Made by a program: the position numbers and the translations under genes. A stretch of 64,000 nucleotides of DNA, from contig CBFHMJ010000038.1 of NCBI GenBank assembly GCA_965656875.1, positions 186,001 through 250,000 on the forward strand. The letters are read 5' to 3'. Positions 1 through 9,876 of this stretch are shown one piece after another; positions within the stretch are counted from its first letter, which is position 1, and the number at the start of each line of letters is the position of its first letter. The notes under the pieces were generated by a model that had not been told where the DNA came from, searched no databases, and was given only the letters and a program-made list of their open reading frames with translations. Origin of the DNA: CBFHMJ01 sp965656875 (GTDB lineage: Bacteria > Pseudomonadota > Gammaproteobacteria > Enterobacterales > Alteromonadaceae).

Positions 1-1059
1 TCGCCCGCCTCGAATCAGTTGCAATGCCTGAACAATAAATTCAACTTCACGAATTCCACCAGCACCCAGTTTAATATTGTTAACCAGACCACGACGTCGG
101 GTTTCCTGACTAATCATCGCTTTCATTCGCCGAAGCGATTCAATAACAGAGAAATCAATATAACGACGATAGATAAAGGGTTTTAGTGTTTGTTGTAATT
201 CTGGTGTCCAGCGTTGTTCTGCATTAATGATTCTGGCTTTTAACATCGCGTAACGTTCCCAGTCTCGCCCCTGCTCCTGATAATAATCTTCCAATGCAGA
301 AAAACTGAGCACAAGCGGCCCACTGTCGCCAAAGGGCCTCAATCGCATATCAACCCGGAATACAAATCCATCAGCCGTCACCTGGTTCAACGCCGCTATC
401 ATTTTTTGCGCGACTTTGACGAAGAATTGCTGATGATCGACTTCTTTCCTGCCACCTTTGGTCGTTCCCCCTTCTGGATAAGTGAGGATCAAATCAATGT
501 CGGACGAGAAGTTGAGTTCCTTTCCGCCCAGTTTTCCCATACCAAGGATCAATAATGGCATCGGTTTACCCTCAGAGTCCGTCGGTGTTCCCCATGACTT
601 AGCGACCTGATTCCATGCCCAGCTATATGCCGCAATAATCAAACTATCAGACAACGTTGAAACGACAGACAAGGATTCCTCTATTGTTCGAGACTTCAGT
701 AAGTCTTCTGCCGCAGCTTGCGCCATGAGTTGGTTTCTCACCTGACGAATAGTGCGAAAAAACAACTTTTCATCGTCAATATCATTAAGCTGCCGTCCGA
801 TATACTCGTCTATATTTTCTCGACTACTAAGATCAACCGGATTTATAAAAATTCGTTCCAGATTATGGGATTGCGCGAGACAAACACGAGTGACAAAATC
901 ACTCATTGCTAAACAAAAATGAATTTTTTCAACCTCAGACGGTTGCAAGGATGATCGACTAAGCTTAAATTTATCCGCCAATTCAGACCAACGGTCATTT
1001 GCTAAGCCATTCAGGGAATCAGGTAACACTATAGTGGACACAGAAGGGATATGGGCCAT
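1..1059 (-). CDS. glnE: Bifunctional glutamine synthetase adenylyltransferase/deadenylase, N-terminal 353 residues (runs off window start)
   Basis: The reverse strand reads open from an ATG at 1059 to base 1 without a stop, so the C-terminal part lies outside the window. GlnE adenylylates and deadenylylates glutamine synthetase in response to PII, in the cytoplasm. The visible part is the N-terminal adenylyl-removase half. It contains the nucleotidyltransferase signature GMGKLGGKELNFSSDIDLI, with the paired Asp of SDID as metal ligands, then the conserved RLRPFGDSGPL and GGIREVEFIVQ segments. In E. coli glnE also sits next to the CYTH/CHAD gene ygiF, which matches the neighbour at 2259-3779. 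It diverges from the membrane-protein gene at 1244. Confidence 0.95.
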   Translation of the reverse strand, partial: MAHIPSVSTIVLPDSLNGLANDRWSELADKFKLSRSSLQPSEVEKIHFCLAMSDFVTRVCLAQSHNLERIFINPVDLSSRENIDEYIGRQLNDIDDEKLFFRTIRQVRNQLMAQAAAEDLLKSRTIEESLSVVSTLSDSLIIAAYSWAWNQVAKSWGTPTDSEGKPMPLLILGMGKLGGKELNFSSDIDLILTYPEGGTTKGGRKEVDHQQFFVKVAQKMIAALNQVTADGFVFRVDMRLRPFGDSGPLVLSFSALEDYYQEQGRDWERYAMLKARIINAEQRWTPELQQTLKPFIYRRYIDFSVIESLRRMKAMISQETRRRGLVNNIKLGAGGIREVEFIVQALQLIRGGR

Positions 1060-1243
1060 GAATAATACCGTAACTGAGAATACTGCAACTGAAAATATTA
1101 CATTGAATTTAACAGGACAAATTAAACCAATCTATGACCGTGATCTAAAGTTACTTTTTCAAGTGACTTATATTCACACTGTAAGATTGGACTGACACTC
1201 GCTACAACGCATTGTGGACCAGCGATTGTTTCTGGAAGTCATT

Positions 1244-2143
1244 ATGAATCAACTTGAATTATTTACACCGCAACTGTTACCAACAATAACGGTTTTTATT
1301 GTTATCCTGGTCTTTCTTGGCCTGAATAGAAAAGTCACCCAACGCCGGACGGGGAAAAAGCTTATCGCTGAATTATCCCGACGAGACAATACTGCTTATG
1401 GCATTAGCTATGCGGGCACGACGTTTAGCTTTATTTTTGTCGCATCTACCATCATGAGCACAGTGGAATTTCACCGATTCTCAGCTGCACTTGGATTACT
1501 GCTATTTTCAGGGGCATTCACACTGATAGCACTGGAAACTGGACGGTTTATTCACGATAAATTCATCCTGCCTCGTTTTAATGAAAATGAAGAAATCAAT
1601 CAGAATAACGTTGCTGGAGCCATTATCGAAGCTTCAAGCTTATTTGCCAATGCGTTGGTAATACTCGCGTTATACGCCATTTTCAACAAGACCACGGAAC
1701 ATGAGCTGAACATCTGGTTTTTTGTACTGACCTGGATTATCGCTCAATTAATTCTGTTGATCGTTACACGCTGGCGAGAGTTCATGTATTCCATGTCAAA
1801 TCAGGGATCGAGCTTTCAAAATAATCTACGGTTTAAGAACACGGCTGTAGCGATTCGTCATGGTAGCTGGCTGGTTGCATCCGCTATGCTATTTCGTCTC
1901 ATTGTCAGTCTTGTGGATTACACCGAGGGCGAAGTTGTCATTAATGTTATTAATATTCTGTTCTTCTATTCAGCATTTGCACTTCCGGTTTTCCTGTTCG
2001 TTTTCATTACCAATAAAATCGTACTGAAACGTATTAACAGTGATTCCGAAATAGACCATCAGGATAATATCGGCATTGCCTGTGCTGAAATGGCGGTGAT
2101 CCTGGCGATTCCCAGCGCACTGGGCCATCTGGTTCAGCTTTAA
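1244..2143 (+). CDS. DUF350-like multi-pass inner-membrane protein
   Basis: This encodes about 299 residues with roughly eight hydrophobic segments and short charged loops, consistent with an integral inner-membrane protein. The internal layout looks like two repeats of four helices, as in the DUF350/YjfL family, but the family call is from general resemblance only. I chose the ATG at 1244 over the upstream GTG at 1214 because GGAAG sits at 1234-1238, six bases before it. No catalytic motif is visible and the function is unknown. It stands alone between divergent glnE and a convergent CYTH/CHAD gene and ends at a two-way terminator. Confidence 0.75.
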   Translation: MNQLELFTPQLLPTITVFIVILVFLGLNRKVTQRRTGKKLIAELSRRDNTAYGISYAGTTFSFIFVASTIMSTVEFHRFSAALGLLLFSGAFTLIALETGRFIHDKFILPRFNENEEINQNNVAGAIIEASSLFANALVILALYAIFNKTTEHELNIWFFVLTWIIAQLILLIVTRWREFMYSMSNQGSSFQNNLRFKNTAVAIRHGSWLVASAMLFRLIVSLVDYTEGEVVINVINILFFYSAFALPVFLFVFITNKIVLKRINSDSEIDHQDNIGIACAEMAVILAIPSALGHLVQL

Positions 2144-2176
2144 TCACACCATCTCATTCGACATTACACCAACAAA

Positions 2177-2200
2177 AAAGGGAAGCTGCCGCTTCCCTTT
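2177..2200. terminator. Bidirectional intrinsic terminator
   Basis: A perfect 10-bp stem (2177-2186 with 2191-2200, loop TGCC) lies between two convergent genes. The reverse-strand copy is followed by a run of six T, so it best serves the CYTH/CHAD gene ending at 2259. The forward copy ends in TTT. Confidence 0.85.
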
Positions 2201-2258
2201 AAACGATTGATAGACTATCGCGCAGATAAAACGCAATAACTTGTTTTTCATGATGTTA

Positions 2259-3779
2259 TCATTGCCACCAGTACGGCGGGATCTTTAGAGCCATGCTACG
2301 AGATTGTTCCATCGCCAACATCAACCCCTCTATCTGATTATCAAGCCAGCGCGCTGTATCAACGACATCTTCCGGCTCCAGTTTTTCACAAAAACGTTTC
2401 ATCAATACCAGGGTTTTGAGTTCATCAATCCCATGAGACAAATCATTCCAGGGCGCTCTGAATTCCTGGCGTGCTTCATCATCAAACAATGAGCCAATAC
2501 ATGAACCTGTCATTAAATTACGCTTTAACTGAACATGATGTTCGATGTAATGATCAACAGATACATCTTCGTTCACCGGCCACATTTGTCTGACTTGCTC
2601 CCACTCTCGTGCTAATAACCCGGAGCAAATCGCGTTAACCGGTTTTGATGCTGCATCCTGTTGTTCTTCAGTCATTACTGCTGACCAGCGCTTTTCAATA
2701 ACCCAACGGGTTAAATGAAGAATCAACAAGTTATAGCGTGTTGATGAAAATAAATCGAAGACGGATTCTATATCCGGGTTCTCAGCTTTTTTATTCACGA
2801 TAAGTTCATGTAGAGAGCTGATGTTATCGACTCGTTTACGGTATTTCTTTTTATTCGACAACAAACTCTTCAATTGACGCGCGTTTTCGACCCAGTCAAA
2901 CTCCTGAAGTAACCACTTAATTTCACCACGAATACGCTTAGATGCCTGCGAAGGAATCGCCTCAGAGAATAGCCAGAAGCAATGGCGAATCAGCGCCAGA
3001 CCATCACTCAATCGCCTCAATGCAGACAACCCGGGGCGGTGAAAATAACATTCTTCATGATATTGCACATAACCGATGCCGTATTCGATCGCCTTTATAA
3101 AGCTTTTCTCTAACGTATCGTCCGAGCTTAGTTTGACCTGTCCAATATTCTCTTTTGGCTCCAGCTTTTCTTCGTTTAATAGCTGAAATCCACGAGCTGC
3201 TTTACTTAATACACCCAGACGGGCGCTAAATGCATTAATGAGCGATTCAGCAAATTCGAAAATCGCATCAACCGTTCCACTCACCAGCTCTATTTCAATT
3301 TCATTAATAGGTGTGGTCTGGTTGCCTGCTTTAATGTCACCTTGATCAAAAACGATTTCAACTTCACTACCACGATAGTCAACAAGCCAGCGCTTACGTG
3401 TAAAGTTTGTCGAAAATGACTCAACGATGCGTTCCTGTAGATCAACAGGATCGACGCCATCAGGCCAGATATTGATATCGAATAACGACAAATCAGGCTT
3501 GTTGCCCTCTATAGGAAAATTGTATTCCGGACGACGATGCAAACCACCAACGCTTTTTCCTGCGGTTTTGATTGTTTGCTCTGTTTCGCCTTCAATACTG
3601 CGAGTACGAAGCGCCATGCCCCAATCTCGCATATTACGCTCAGGCGTATCGAAGTAGGCATTGACCAGATAACGGGAATCAGACTTTAAAATAGTGTCTG
3701 CATAGGAATGGATTAATGAAGCTAATTGATGCTCATCGACATCAGAAACCAAAAACTTCAGCTCTATTTCGGTATCCAT
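2259..3779 (-). CDS. ygiF: CYTH-CHAD domain inorganic triphosphatase (YgiF-like)
   Basis: This is a 506-residue cytoplasmic protein. The N-terminal CYTH domain (about 1-200) begins with the family's ExExK signature (E4, E6, K8), which binds the triphosphate and metal in the tunnel fold. The C-terminal half (about 215-490) is rich in His, Arg and Lys helices typical of CHAD domains, which bind polyphosphate. The E. coli homologue YgiF hydrolyses inorganic triphosphate and its gene lies beside glnE, as here. Length and domain order match the family. The product probably clears tripolyphosphate; the CHAD partner is inferred from the family. Confidence 0.88.
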   Translation of the reverse strand: MDTEIELKFLVSDVDEHQLASLIHSYADTILKSDSRYLVNAYFDTPERNMRDWGMALRTRSIEGETEQTIKTAGKSVGGLHRRPEYNFPIEGNKPDLSLFDINIWPDGVDPVDLQERIVESFSTNFTRKRWLVDYRGSEVEIVFDQGDIKAGNQTTPINEIEIELVSGTVDAIFEFAESLINAFSARLGVLSKAARGFQLLNEEKLEPKENIGQVKLSSDDTLEKSFIKAIEYGIGYVQYHEECYFHRPGLSALRRLSDGLALIRHCFWLFSEAIPSQASKRIRGEIKWLLQEFDWVENARQLKSLLSNKKKYRKRVDNISSLHELIVNKKAENPDIESVFDLFSSTRYNLLILHLTRWVIEKRWSAVMTEEQQDAASKPVNAICSGLLAREWEQVRQMWPVNEDVSVDHYIEHHVQLKRNLMTGSCIGSLFDDEARQEFRAPWNDLSHGIDELKTLVLMKRFCEKLEPEDVVDTARWLDNQIEGLMLAMEQSRSMALKIPPYWWQ

Positions 3780-4104
3780 ATGGATGTACGGCTTACCTCA
3801 GAAATTGACAACGGTTTAGCAACATACAAGAGCTAATCCAGTTATGCAAGAAGATTGAGATACGTGCAAGTTTGAGTGATTTAACGACCATTAAAAGAAG
3901 TTTAACAACACAGATTATCTGACTGACATCACCGACTATAAATCACTCAATGAAACAATTAAATTACACTAACGAAGATTTATTCAACAGGCATTGTTTA
4001 TCGCTCAAGCGAATTTACAATCGGACCTCCCTTGCCATGTAAATCAATTAAATTTAGTATTAGCCGTTATTACTTGCAGTTAGCAATGCGATAAAAAGAA
4101 TAAA
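3780..4104. other. 325-bp divergent intergenic region
   Basis: This AT-rich spacer lies between the start of the CYTH/CHAD gene and the SH3-domain gene. It must hold promoters for both directions. I see no convincing hairpin, small ORF or repeat in it. Confidence 0.6.
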
Positions 4105-4728
4105 ATGTTTAGATCAATCTTATTTATCCTTGGCATCAGCCTGATTTCATCTCCCCTGGTAGCAGCAGAGGCTGAAGAAACAACCGAACAAATCGGATAC
4201 ATCAAAGACGACCTCCATATTTTTTTACACGCAGGTCCATCGAATAAATTCAGAATAAAAGGCAGTGTGCCTGCCGGTACACGTATTCATGTACTGGAAA
4301 GAGATGAAGAGTCCGGTTACCTCCGTATCCGGGATCACAGAGAGCGTATTGGCTGGGTTGACAGTAAAAACTTCACTGTTGAAGCGACTAAAAGTCAAAT
4401 CATCGAAAAATATGAAGCTCAGATTTCATCACAGCAAGAAGACATTGAAGCTCTAACCCGAGATTTATCTTTGGTAGAAGGCTCAATAGAAACGCGCAGT
4501 AAATCACTTAATGAACAATTAGATAAACTTAAAAGAGACACCAAAGTACTGGCAGCGGAATTGTCGGTAGCGCAGAGCGATAAACTTGCACTGCAAAAGC
4601 ATATCAATGAACTGAAAGGTCAGAACAATCAGATCATGATGCTATACGGTGGCGGCATCGCTGGCGGAGGCATTATTCTGGGGTTAATCCTGTCAGCATT
4701 TCGTAAAAAGCGCAGCGCTTATTACTAG
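4105..4728 (+). CDS. ygiM: TIGR04211-family SH3 domain protein (YgiM-like)
   Basis: This 207-residue protein has an N-terminal signal peptide (about 1-21, ending VAA before EAEE). A bacterial SH3 domain follows (about 30-95, with HAGPSNKFRIKGSVPAGT and the closing GWVDSKNF), then a coiled coil (about 98-175) and one C-terminal transmembrane helix (about 178-200) with a short basic tail. This is the architecture of E. coli YgiM. The SH3 domain should face the periplasm, with the protein anchored by its C-terminus. The function of the family is not established; envelope or peptidoglycan contact is likely. It is monocistronic, closed by a strong terminator. Confidence 0.85.
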   Translation: MFRSILFILGISLISSPLVAAEAEETTEQIGYIKDDLHIFLHAGPSNKFRIKGSVPAGTRIHVLERDEESGYLRIRDHRERIGWVDSKNFTVEATKSQIIEKYEAQISSQQEDIEALTRDLSLVEGSIETRSKSLNEQLDKLKRDTKVLAAELSVAQSDKLALQKHINELKGQNNQIMMLYGGGIAGGGIILGLILSAFRKKRSAYY

Positions 4729-4819
4729 AACGCTTAGTACTAACGCTCTCTTGACCAGATATAGCTAAAACCGCTATCAAACCTTAACAGGCTTGAATGA
4801 ACACAGGCCATAATTCACC

Positions 4820-4864
4820 AAAAAAGAAAGGGGAAGGTTTTAACAACCTTCCCCTTTCTTTTTT
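4820..4864. terminator. Bidirectional intrinsic terminator with 20-bp perfect stem
   Basis: An exceptionally long perfect inverted repeat (4820-4839 with 4845-4864, five-base loop) lies between the convergent SH3-domain gene and djlA. The A/T-rich ends supply a U tract in both directions. Confidence 0.95.
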
Positions 4865-4888
4865 ATTCTATTCATCTTTGTTGGAGCC

Positions 4889-5707
4889 TTAAGCACTCCG
4901 TGTTTTCATTACCATGTCATAGGCCGATTGAATATCCTGCGCCTTTTGCTTGGCCATTTCCATCATTTCAGGCGGAAGACCTTTAGAGATAAGTTTGTCA
5001 GGATGATGTTGCTGCATCAGACGACGGTAAGCCTTTTTAATGTCTTTATCCGTACTTTCTTTTTTAACGCCTAACAGATGGTAAGCATCGCTCAGCTGTT
5101 TCTTATCGGGTGCAGCGGCAGCTCCCCCTGAACTATTTCGTTGATGGAAGCGGAATTGCGCTTCCCAACGTTGCAACAAGTTCTCGACTTCTCGCTGAGA
5201 AAAACCAAACTCTTTACCAACTATTTTCAGCAATTCTTTTTCGTTCGATTGCAAAATGCCATCGCTGTAGGACGCCTGAATCTGAAGCTCAAGAAATACT
5301 TGTAGAATATCCCGGCGATTAAAAACGCTTTTCCTGAATTCCTGTAATGTTTCTTTCAAAGGAAAAGTCGATTCTTTTCCTTCACGATAAGCACTCTGAG
5401 CTTCTTTCTTTTGCTGACCATTTAACTGCATTTCATTCATAAGCAGTTCGGCTACCCGAATATGATCATCCGTTATGCGACCATTTGATTTAGCAATGTG
5501 TCCCATCACTGAAAATGTGGCATGAAAGAAAACAGCCTGACGATCTACTCTCGACCTTTTACCGAAGAAGCCATTAAAGCCGCCTACATTATCGAAATCT
5601 TTCTTCAATCCTCGGTCAATTAAATAACCGACATAGAATCCAAGCAAAGCACCGACAATTTTGCCAAACATAAAGCCAAACAAGGTGCCGAGAATACGTC
5701 CCCACAT
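4889..5707 (-). CDS. djlA: Co-chaperone DjlA
   Basis: This 272-residue type III J-protein has an N-terminal glycine-rich transmembrane segment (about 8-32), a TerB-like helical middle domain (about 55-185) and a C-terminal J domain (about 206-270). The HPD motif is at residues 235-237. DjlA is anchored in the inner membrane with the J domain in the cytoplasm and stimulates DnaK ATPase; in E. coli it affects capsule signalling. In E. coli djlA also neighbours lptD. Here it lies four bases after murU on the same strand, so it is probably the last gene of an amgK-murU-djlA operon. Confidence 0.95.
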   Translation of the reverse strand: MWGRILGTLFGFMFGKIVGALLGFYVGYLIDRGLKKDFDNVGGFNGFFGKRSRVDRQAVFFHATFSVMGHIAKSNGRITDDHIRVAELLMNEMQLNGQQKKEAQSAYREGKESTFPLKETLQEFRKSVFNRRDILQVFLELQIQASYSDGILQSNEKELLKIVGKEFGFSQREVENLLQRWEAQFRFHQRNSSGGAAAAPDKKQLSDAYHLLGVKKESTDKDIKKAYRRLMQQHHPDKLISKGLPPEMMEMAKQKAQDIQSAYDMVMKTRSA

Positions 5708-5710
5708 AAA

Positions 5711-6406
5711 CTACTCATTGTCCTCAATTGAAGATAAATAATGTTCCAGCGCTGCCAGTCGTTCAGGTGTTCCTATGTCAGACCAGTAGCCTGAATAATG
5801 CTCACCTGTTATCAGATGTTGGTCTGCTTTTTCTCTTATCAAGGGTGCCAGCGGTTTTTTCCCCGGCTCCAGCGATGCAAAGAAATCAGGATGATAAATT
5901 GCCATACCCGAAAACGTCAGACGGTGATTACCCTCGTTAGCAATAAAGCCGTCATCAATAGCAAAATCACCTCCCTGATTGTGGTCAGGATTATTAACCA
6001 GTACTAAATGTGCTTCCGTGTTATCGGGAAAGGTTTCTGCCTGTGACACCAGCCCGGCTAAATCAATATCCGTCCAAATATCACCATTGATAACAATAAA
6101 CGGCTCATCGCCCAGTAATGGCAAAGCATTAAGAATGCCGCCTGCGGTTTCCAGTCCATGCTCCTCGCTACTATGAGCAATGTGAACATCAAACGCCGAG
6201 CCATCACCGAGGTAATCTACAATTTGCTGCCCCAGCCAGGCATTATTCACCACAACATCGGTGACTCCTGCTCTTTTCAGCGCTTCAATGTGATATACAA
6301 TCAGCGGCTTGCCTGCTGCCTTCAGTAAAGGTTTAGGACAGTTATCGGTCAACGGTTTCATCCGTTCACCTCTTCCCGCCGCAAGGATCATCGCTTTCAC
6401 TGTCAT
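5711..6406 (-). CDS. murU: N-acetylmuramate alpha-1-phosphate uridylyltransferase MurU
   Basis: This is a 231-residue nucleotidyltransferase of the GT-A-like fold. The nucleotide-binding loop LAAGRGERMKPLT is near the N-terminus, with the NGDIW segment for metal binding. I place the start at 6406, not at the extended ORF start 6451, because the protein should begin just before the MILAAGRG strand and because this ATG follows the amgK stop by one base. With AmgK it converts MurNAc to UDP-MurNAc in the peptidoglycan recycling route known from Pseudomonas. That route bypasses de novo UDP-MurNAc synthesis and therefore the fosfomycin target. Confidence 0.9.
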   Translation of the reverse strand: MTVKAMILAAGRGERMKPLTDNCPKPLLKAAGKPLIVYHIEALKRAGVTDVVVNNAWLGQQIVDYLGDGSAFDVHIAHSSEEHGLETAGGILNALPLLGDEPFIVINGDIWTDIDLAGLVSQAETFPDNTEAHLVLVNNPDHNQGGDFAIDDGFIANEGNHRLTFSGMAIYHPDFFASLEPGKKPLAPLIREKADQHLITGEHYSGYWSDIGTPERLAALEHYLSSIEDNE

Positions 6407-6407
6407 A

Positions 6408-7430
6408 TCAAACAGCCTGTTTTTTCTGAAGTGCAGGAAGCGCAACTTCACGCATCAGCTGATTAAAAGCAGACAGCTCTTCATATTCAGCCGATACATC
6501 AATGACATAATCCAGTACTCGAGGTAAATCGTTGAGATAACCGGTTTTACCATCTCGAATATATAAACGAGCGAAAATGCCGAGTACTTTGATATGACGC
6601 TGTAATCCCATCAAATCAAACCAGCGTTTAAACGTTGCAACCGAAATATCCGATGAAATCAGTCCACGATCTTTCAATGACACGAGGTACTGATCACGTA
6701 AGTCATCGACCAGAGCATCTGGCCAGCGAACGTAACAATCACGTAAAAGAGAAACAAGATCGTAAGTAACAGGGCCGTTTAGTGCATCCTGAAAATCAAT
6801 CACTCGATACTCACCAAATTCATCACCTTCAGTGAACATCAGGTTTCGTGAATGATAGTCCCGGTGGACTGTTACAACAGGCTGTTGCAATGCACTGTCA
6901 GCTAACAAAGCAAAGGCATCATTAATAATACTTGTTTGCTCGTTAGTGAGTTGAATAGTTAAATACTGAGGAAAAAACCATTCCGTCATTAAATTCATTT
7001 CGCGAAACAGCACAGCTTCATCATAATCCGCCAGCTTGTTGTCTGCCGGATGCTGTACAGCAGCAATATCGGCTAAAACTGCCTGAGCCTGTTGATAATG
7101 ATGCGAAGCGTTTTCAGCCGTCAGCACATCAGACAACAGAACATCACCCAAATCTTCCTGAAACATAAAGCCTTGTGACAGATCGTGATCAATGATGACA
7201 GGCACAGGAATATCCTGCTCAAGCCAACACTCCGCTATTCGAATAAAGTCTGTGCAGTCTTCTTGTGGTGGCGGTGCATCAACGCCAATAAATGTTTGTT
7301 CATTCCAGTCTATTCGGAAGTATCGACGAAAACTCGCATCGCCCGATAACGCCTGATTAATTTCAGCAAATGGAAACGCTTCCTGAATCCAGTTTATAAG
7401 TTGCGCCTGGCGCTGATCCGATTGACTCAC
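6408..7430 (-). CDS. amgK: Anomeric MurNAc/GlcNAc kinase AmgK
   Basis: This 340-residue protein has the aminoglycoside-phosphotransferase kinase fold. The catalytic loop is VTVHRDYHSRNLM (D191, N196) and the metal-binding motif IDFQDA holds D212. AmgK phosphorylates MurNAc at C1 for MurU, directly downstream with one base between stop and start. The start codon is GTG at 7430, preceded by AGAGG. The pair next to lptD is also the arrangement in Pseudomonas, so the recycling function is well supported. It diverges from lptD, and the 177-bp gap holds both promoters. Confidence 0.9.
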   Translation of the reverse strand: MSQSDQRQAQLINWIQEAFPFAEINQALSGDASFRRYFRIDWNEQTFIGVDAPPPQEDCTDFIRIAECWLEQDIPVPVIIDHDLSQGFMFQEDLGDVLLSDVLTAENASHHYQQAQAVLADIAAVQHPADNKLADYDEAVLFREMNLMTEWFFPQYLTIQLTNEQTSIINDAFALLADSALQQPVVTVHRDYHSRNLMFTEGDEFGEYRVIDFQDALNGPVTYDLVSLLRDCYVRWPDALVDDLRDQYLVSLKDRGLISSDISVATFKRWFDLMGLQRHIKVLGIFARLYIRDGKTGYLNDLPRVLDYVIDVSAEYEELSAFNQLMREVALPALQKKQAV

Positions 7431-7607
7431 GACCCGTGTATCCTCTGACTTATATCACTAAACGGTTAAAGAAAAGTTGCGGCAACTATATCGGATTAGC
7501 GCATTGATGAAAATTGATTTATCATTACGCCCCTTGAATCTGAGTACAGTGATACTCAGCCTTTTCGATACGTTTTTACTACACAAATCAGGAATATAAG
7601 TTTTAAG

Positions 7608-9866
7608 ATGAGTAAATCCACGGCTTTTTCCCTGTTTACATTACTCCTGACAGTACCCTCGCAGGTTCTTGCCGATGAATCAGATAATGCTGAGCCTGTG
7701 GCAAGTTGTGTAGACAGCCAGGGCAACACTGGCGACAAAGCAATAATAATCAACGCTGATAAAACTTCCCTTATTGAGAATGACAAAGCGCAATTTGACG
7801 GCAACGTCTCCCTTTGTCACAAAGATACCCGCTTAAAAGCTGATTCAGCAACATTCTCCAAGTCAAACAATAAAGTAGAAGCTCAGGGCAAGATCAACTA
7901 CGCGACTGATTCTGTTTCAGTCACCAGTAAAACGTTTGAAGCTGACTTCAACAACAACACGGTTGTACTTGATAAAGCAGACTATACGTTAGCGGAAAAT
8001 ATCGCTCATGGTGATGCAAGCCAGTTAGCTATTGATGGCGATAAAAATCTCACGCTAAAAGATGCGACGTTTACTACCTGCCCTATTGGTGATGACAGCT
8101 GGTTATTATCAGCTCAGGAAATCACGTTATCAGAGGAAGAAGGCTGGGGTGAAGCCTGGAACGCTGTCATCAAGATAAAAGATACACCGGTCCTTTATAT
8201 TCCGTGGTTAACATTCGCCGTGGATGATCGCCGAAAAACCGGGTTTTTGTATCCTCAAATCAAAAGTTCTGTTAAATACGGTCTGGAACTTGAAACACCG
8301 TACTACATCAATCTTGCCGAGAATTACGACTTAACGTTAACTCCGCGCTATATGTCAAAACGAGGTATGCAATTCAAATCTGAATTCCGTTACCTGACAG
8401 ACATGCACCAGGGTCAGTTAAATGTTGAGTTCTTGAATGACGATGATGACGCCAAAGAGCTTGGCTCACGACACCTCTTTCACTTGAGAAACAAAAGCTA
8501 CTTATCGGACAACGTTCGAGCTTACGTTGATTACTCTGATGTCAGTGACGATGCATATTTAGCTGACTTACGCCCTGGTGGAAGTAGCCCGAGTGACACT
8601 CAGCTGTACAAACACGCAGAGCTGGCCTGGTTTGGCGATGACGTCACCGCTACCGTGCGACTACAGGATTTTGAAATTCTTGGTGAGCACAACGAAGCTT
8701 ATCAAACCATTCCTCAAGTCGAGCTGTATAACAGTGAAGCAATTAAACTCGGTATGTTTCAAGTGAACTGGCTGGGTGAATACAGCCATTTCAAAAACAA
8801 TTTTGCCAATATTTATGAAGCGGATCGTTTCCATATCGAACCATCCATTTCATTACCATACGAATCCGCAGCGATCAGTGCCGAAGCAAAAGTTTCTTTG
8901 ATGCAAACCTGGTATGATCAAAAACTACGTGAATCAGAAGGTGCTATCGATCCATCTGTATCACGTACCATTCCAAAGTTTAAATTCAATACCAAAGTTC
9001 ACTTCGAACGGGAAACCGACTGGCAAGGTAAACAGGCTGTTCATACGTTCGAGCCTCAAATTCAGTACCTTTACATTCCTTACCGTGATCAAAGTGAGAT
9101 CGGAAATTTCGACAGCACACGCCTGCAAGATGACTATTGGGGATTATTCCGGGAAAATCGTTTTAGTGGTCTTGACCGCATTTCAGATGCTAATCAATTA
9201 ACCATTGGCGCGACGACTCGACTGTTCAATGATAAAAATGAAGAGATGTTCCACTTCAGTTTCGGACAGGTTTTCTACTTTTCTCGTAAAGATGCTCGTG
9301 ATTTAAATATTCAAAATGAAAACCTTAGCGTTTCGTCTTCGCGCTCTGCGCTGGCCGGTGATTTAATGTTCCACTGGCACGAACGCTGGTATTTCTATGG
9401 CGAAGTCCAATATGACACCCAGTCTGACCGTCTGACCCAAAGTAATCTCTCGTTGGATTACCGGGGCAAGAACGATACACTTGCGCAATTGAACCATAGA
9501 TACAGTCGTGATGTCTCAGGTATTGATATTGAGCAATTGGGCCTGAACACCACATTCCCTCTGACCAAAGAATGGCAGTTTGTAGGTGGTTATTATCGTG
9601 ATCTGACACTTGATCGAAGTATTGAAAGCTATGTCGGCTTACAATACGAATCATGTTGCTGGGCACTCAGATTGGTTTACAACCGCCGTATCGACACGAA
9701 TCTCGAACAATTCCGAATCCTGACTAATCAGGATGTTCAGTTTGACAGCGGAATTTCACTGCAATTTGTCATTAAAGGCATTGGCAGTAAACGAGGCTTT
9801 AATACGAAGGACATGTTACGGGATGGTATTTTTGGTTACCGTCGTCCGTACTTTATCAACAACTAA
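7608..9866 (+). CDS. lptD: LPS-assembly outer-membrane protein LptD
   Basis: This 752-residue protein has a signal peptide (about 1-22, ending VLA). An OstA/LptA-like periplasmic domain follows (about 45-200), then a long C-terminal beta-barrel. Cysteines lie near the N-terminus (C34 and one near 65) and the paired Cys of the conserved SCCW motif is at about 683-684, giving the disulfides needed for maturation. LptD with LptE inserts lipopolysaccharide into the outer leaflet. surA, whose product folds it, starts ten bases downstream. The start at 7608 gives a good signal peptide. It is the first gene of an lptD-surA-pdxA-rsmA-apaH run. Confidence 0.95.
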   Translation: MSKSTAFSLFTLLLTVPSQVLADESDNAEPVASCVDSQGNTGDKAIIINADKTSLIENDKAQFDGNVSLCHKDTRLKADSATFSKSNNKVEAQGKINYATDSVSVTSKTFEADFNNNTVVLDKADYTLAENIAHGDASQLAIDGDKNLTLKDATFTTCPIGDDSWLLSAQEITLSEEEGWGEAWNAVIKIKDTPVLYIPWLTFAVDDRRKTGFLYPQIKSSVKYGLELETPYYINLAENYDLTLTPRYMSKRGMQFKSEFRYLTDMHQGQLNVEFLNDDDDAKELGSRHLFHLRNKSYLSDNVRAYVDYSDVSDDAYLADLRPGGSSPSDTQLYKHAELAWFGDDVTATVRLQDFEILGEHNEAYQTIPQVELYNSEAIKLGMFQVNWLGEYSHFKNNFANIYEADRFHIEPSISLPYESAAISAEAKVSLMQTWYDQKLRESEGAIDPSVSRTIPKFKFNTKVHFERETDWQGKQAVHTFEPQIQYLYIPYRDQSEIGNFDSTRLQDDYWGLFRENRFSGLDRISDANQLTIGATTRLFNDKNEEMFHFSFGQVFYFSRKDARDLNIQNENLSVSSSRSALAGDLMFHWHERWYFYGEVQYDTQSDRLTQSNLSLDYRGKNDTLAQLNHRYSRDVSGIDIEQLGLNTTFPLTKEWQFVGGYYRDLTLDRSIESYVGLQYESCCWALRLVYNRRIDTNLEQFRILTNQDVQFDSGISLQFVIKGIGSKRGFNTKDMLRDGIFGYRRPYFINN

Positions 9867-9876
9867 AGTGATTTAT

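Noticed and set aside
9325..9666. 113-codon reverse ORF inside lptD
   Set aside because: A shadow of a highly conserved coding sequence, with no independent support.
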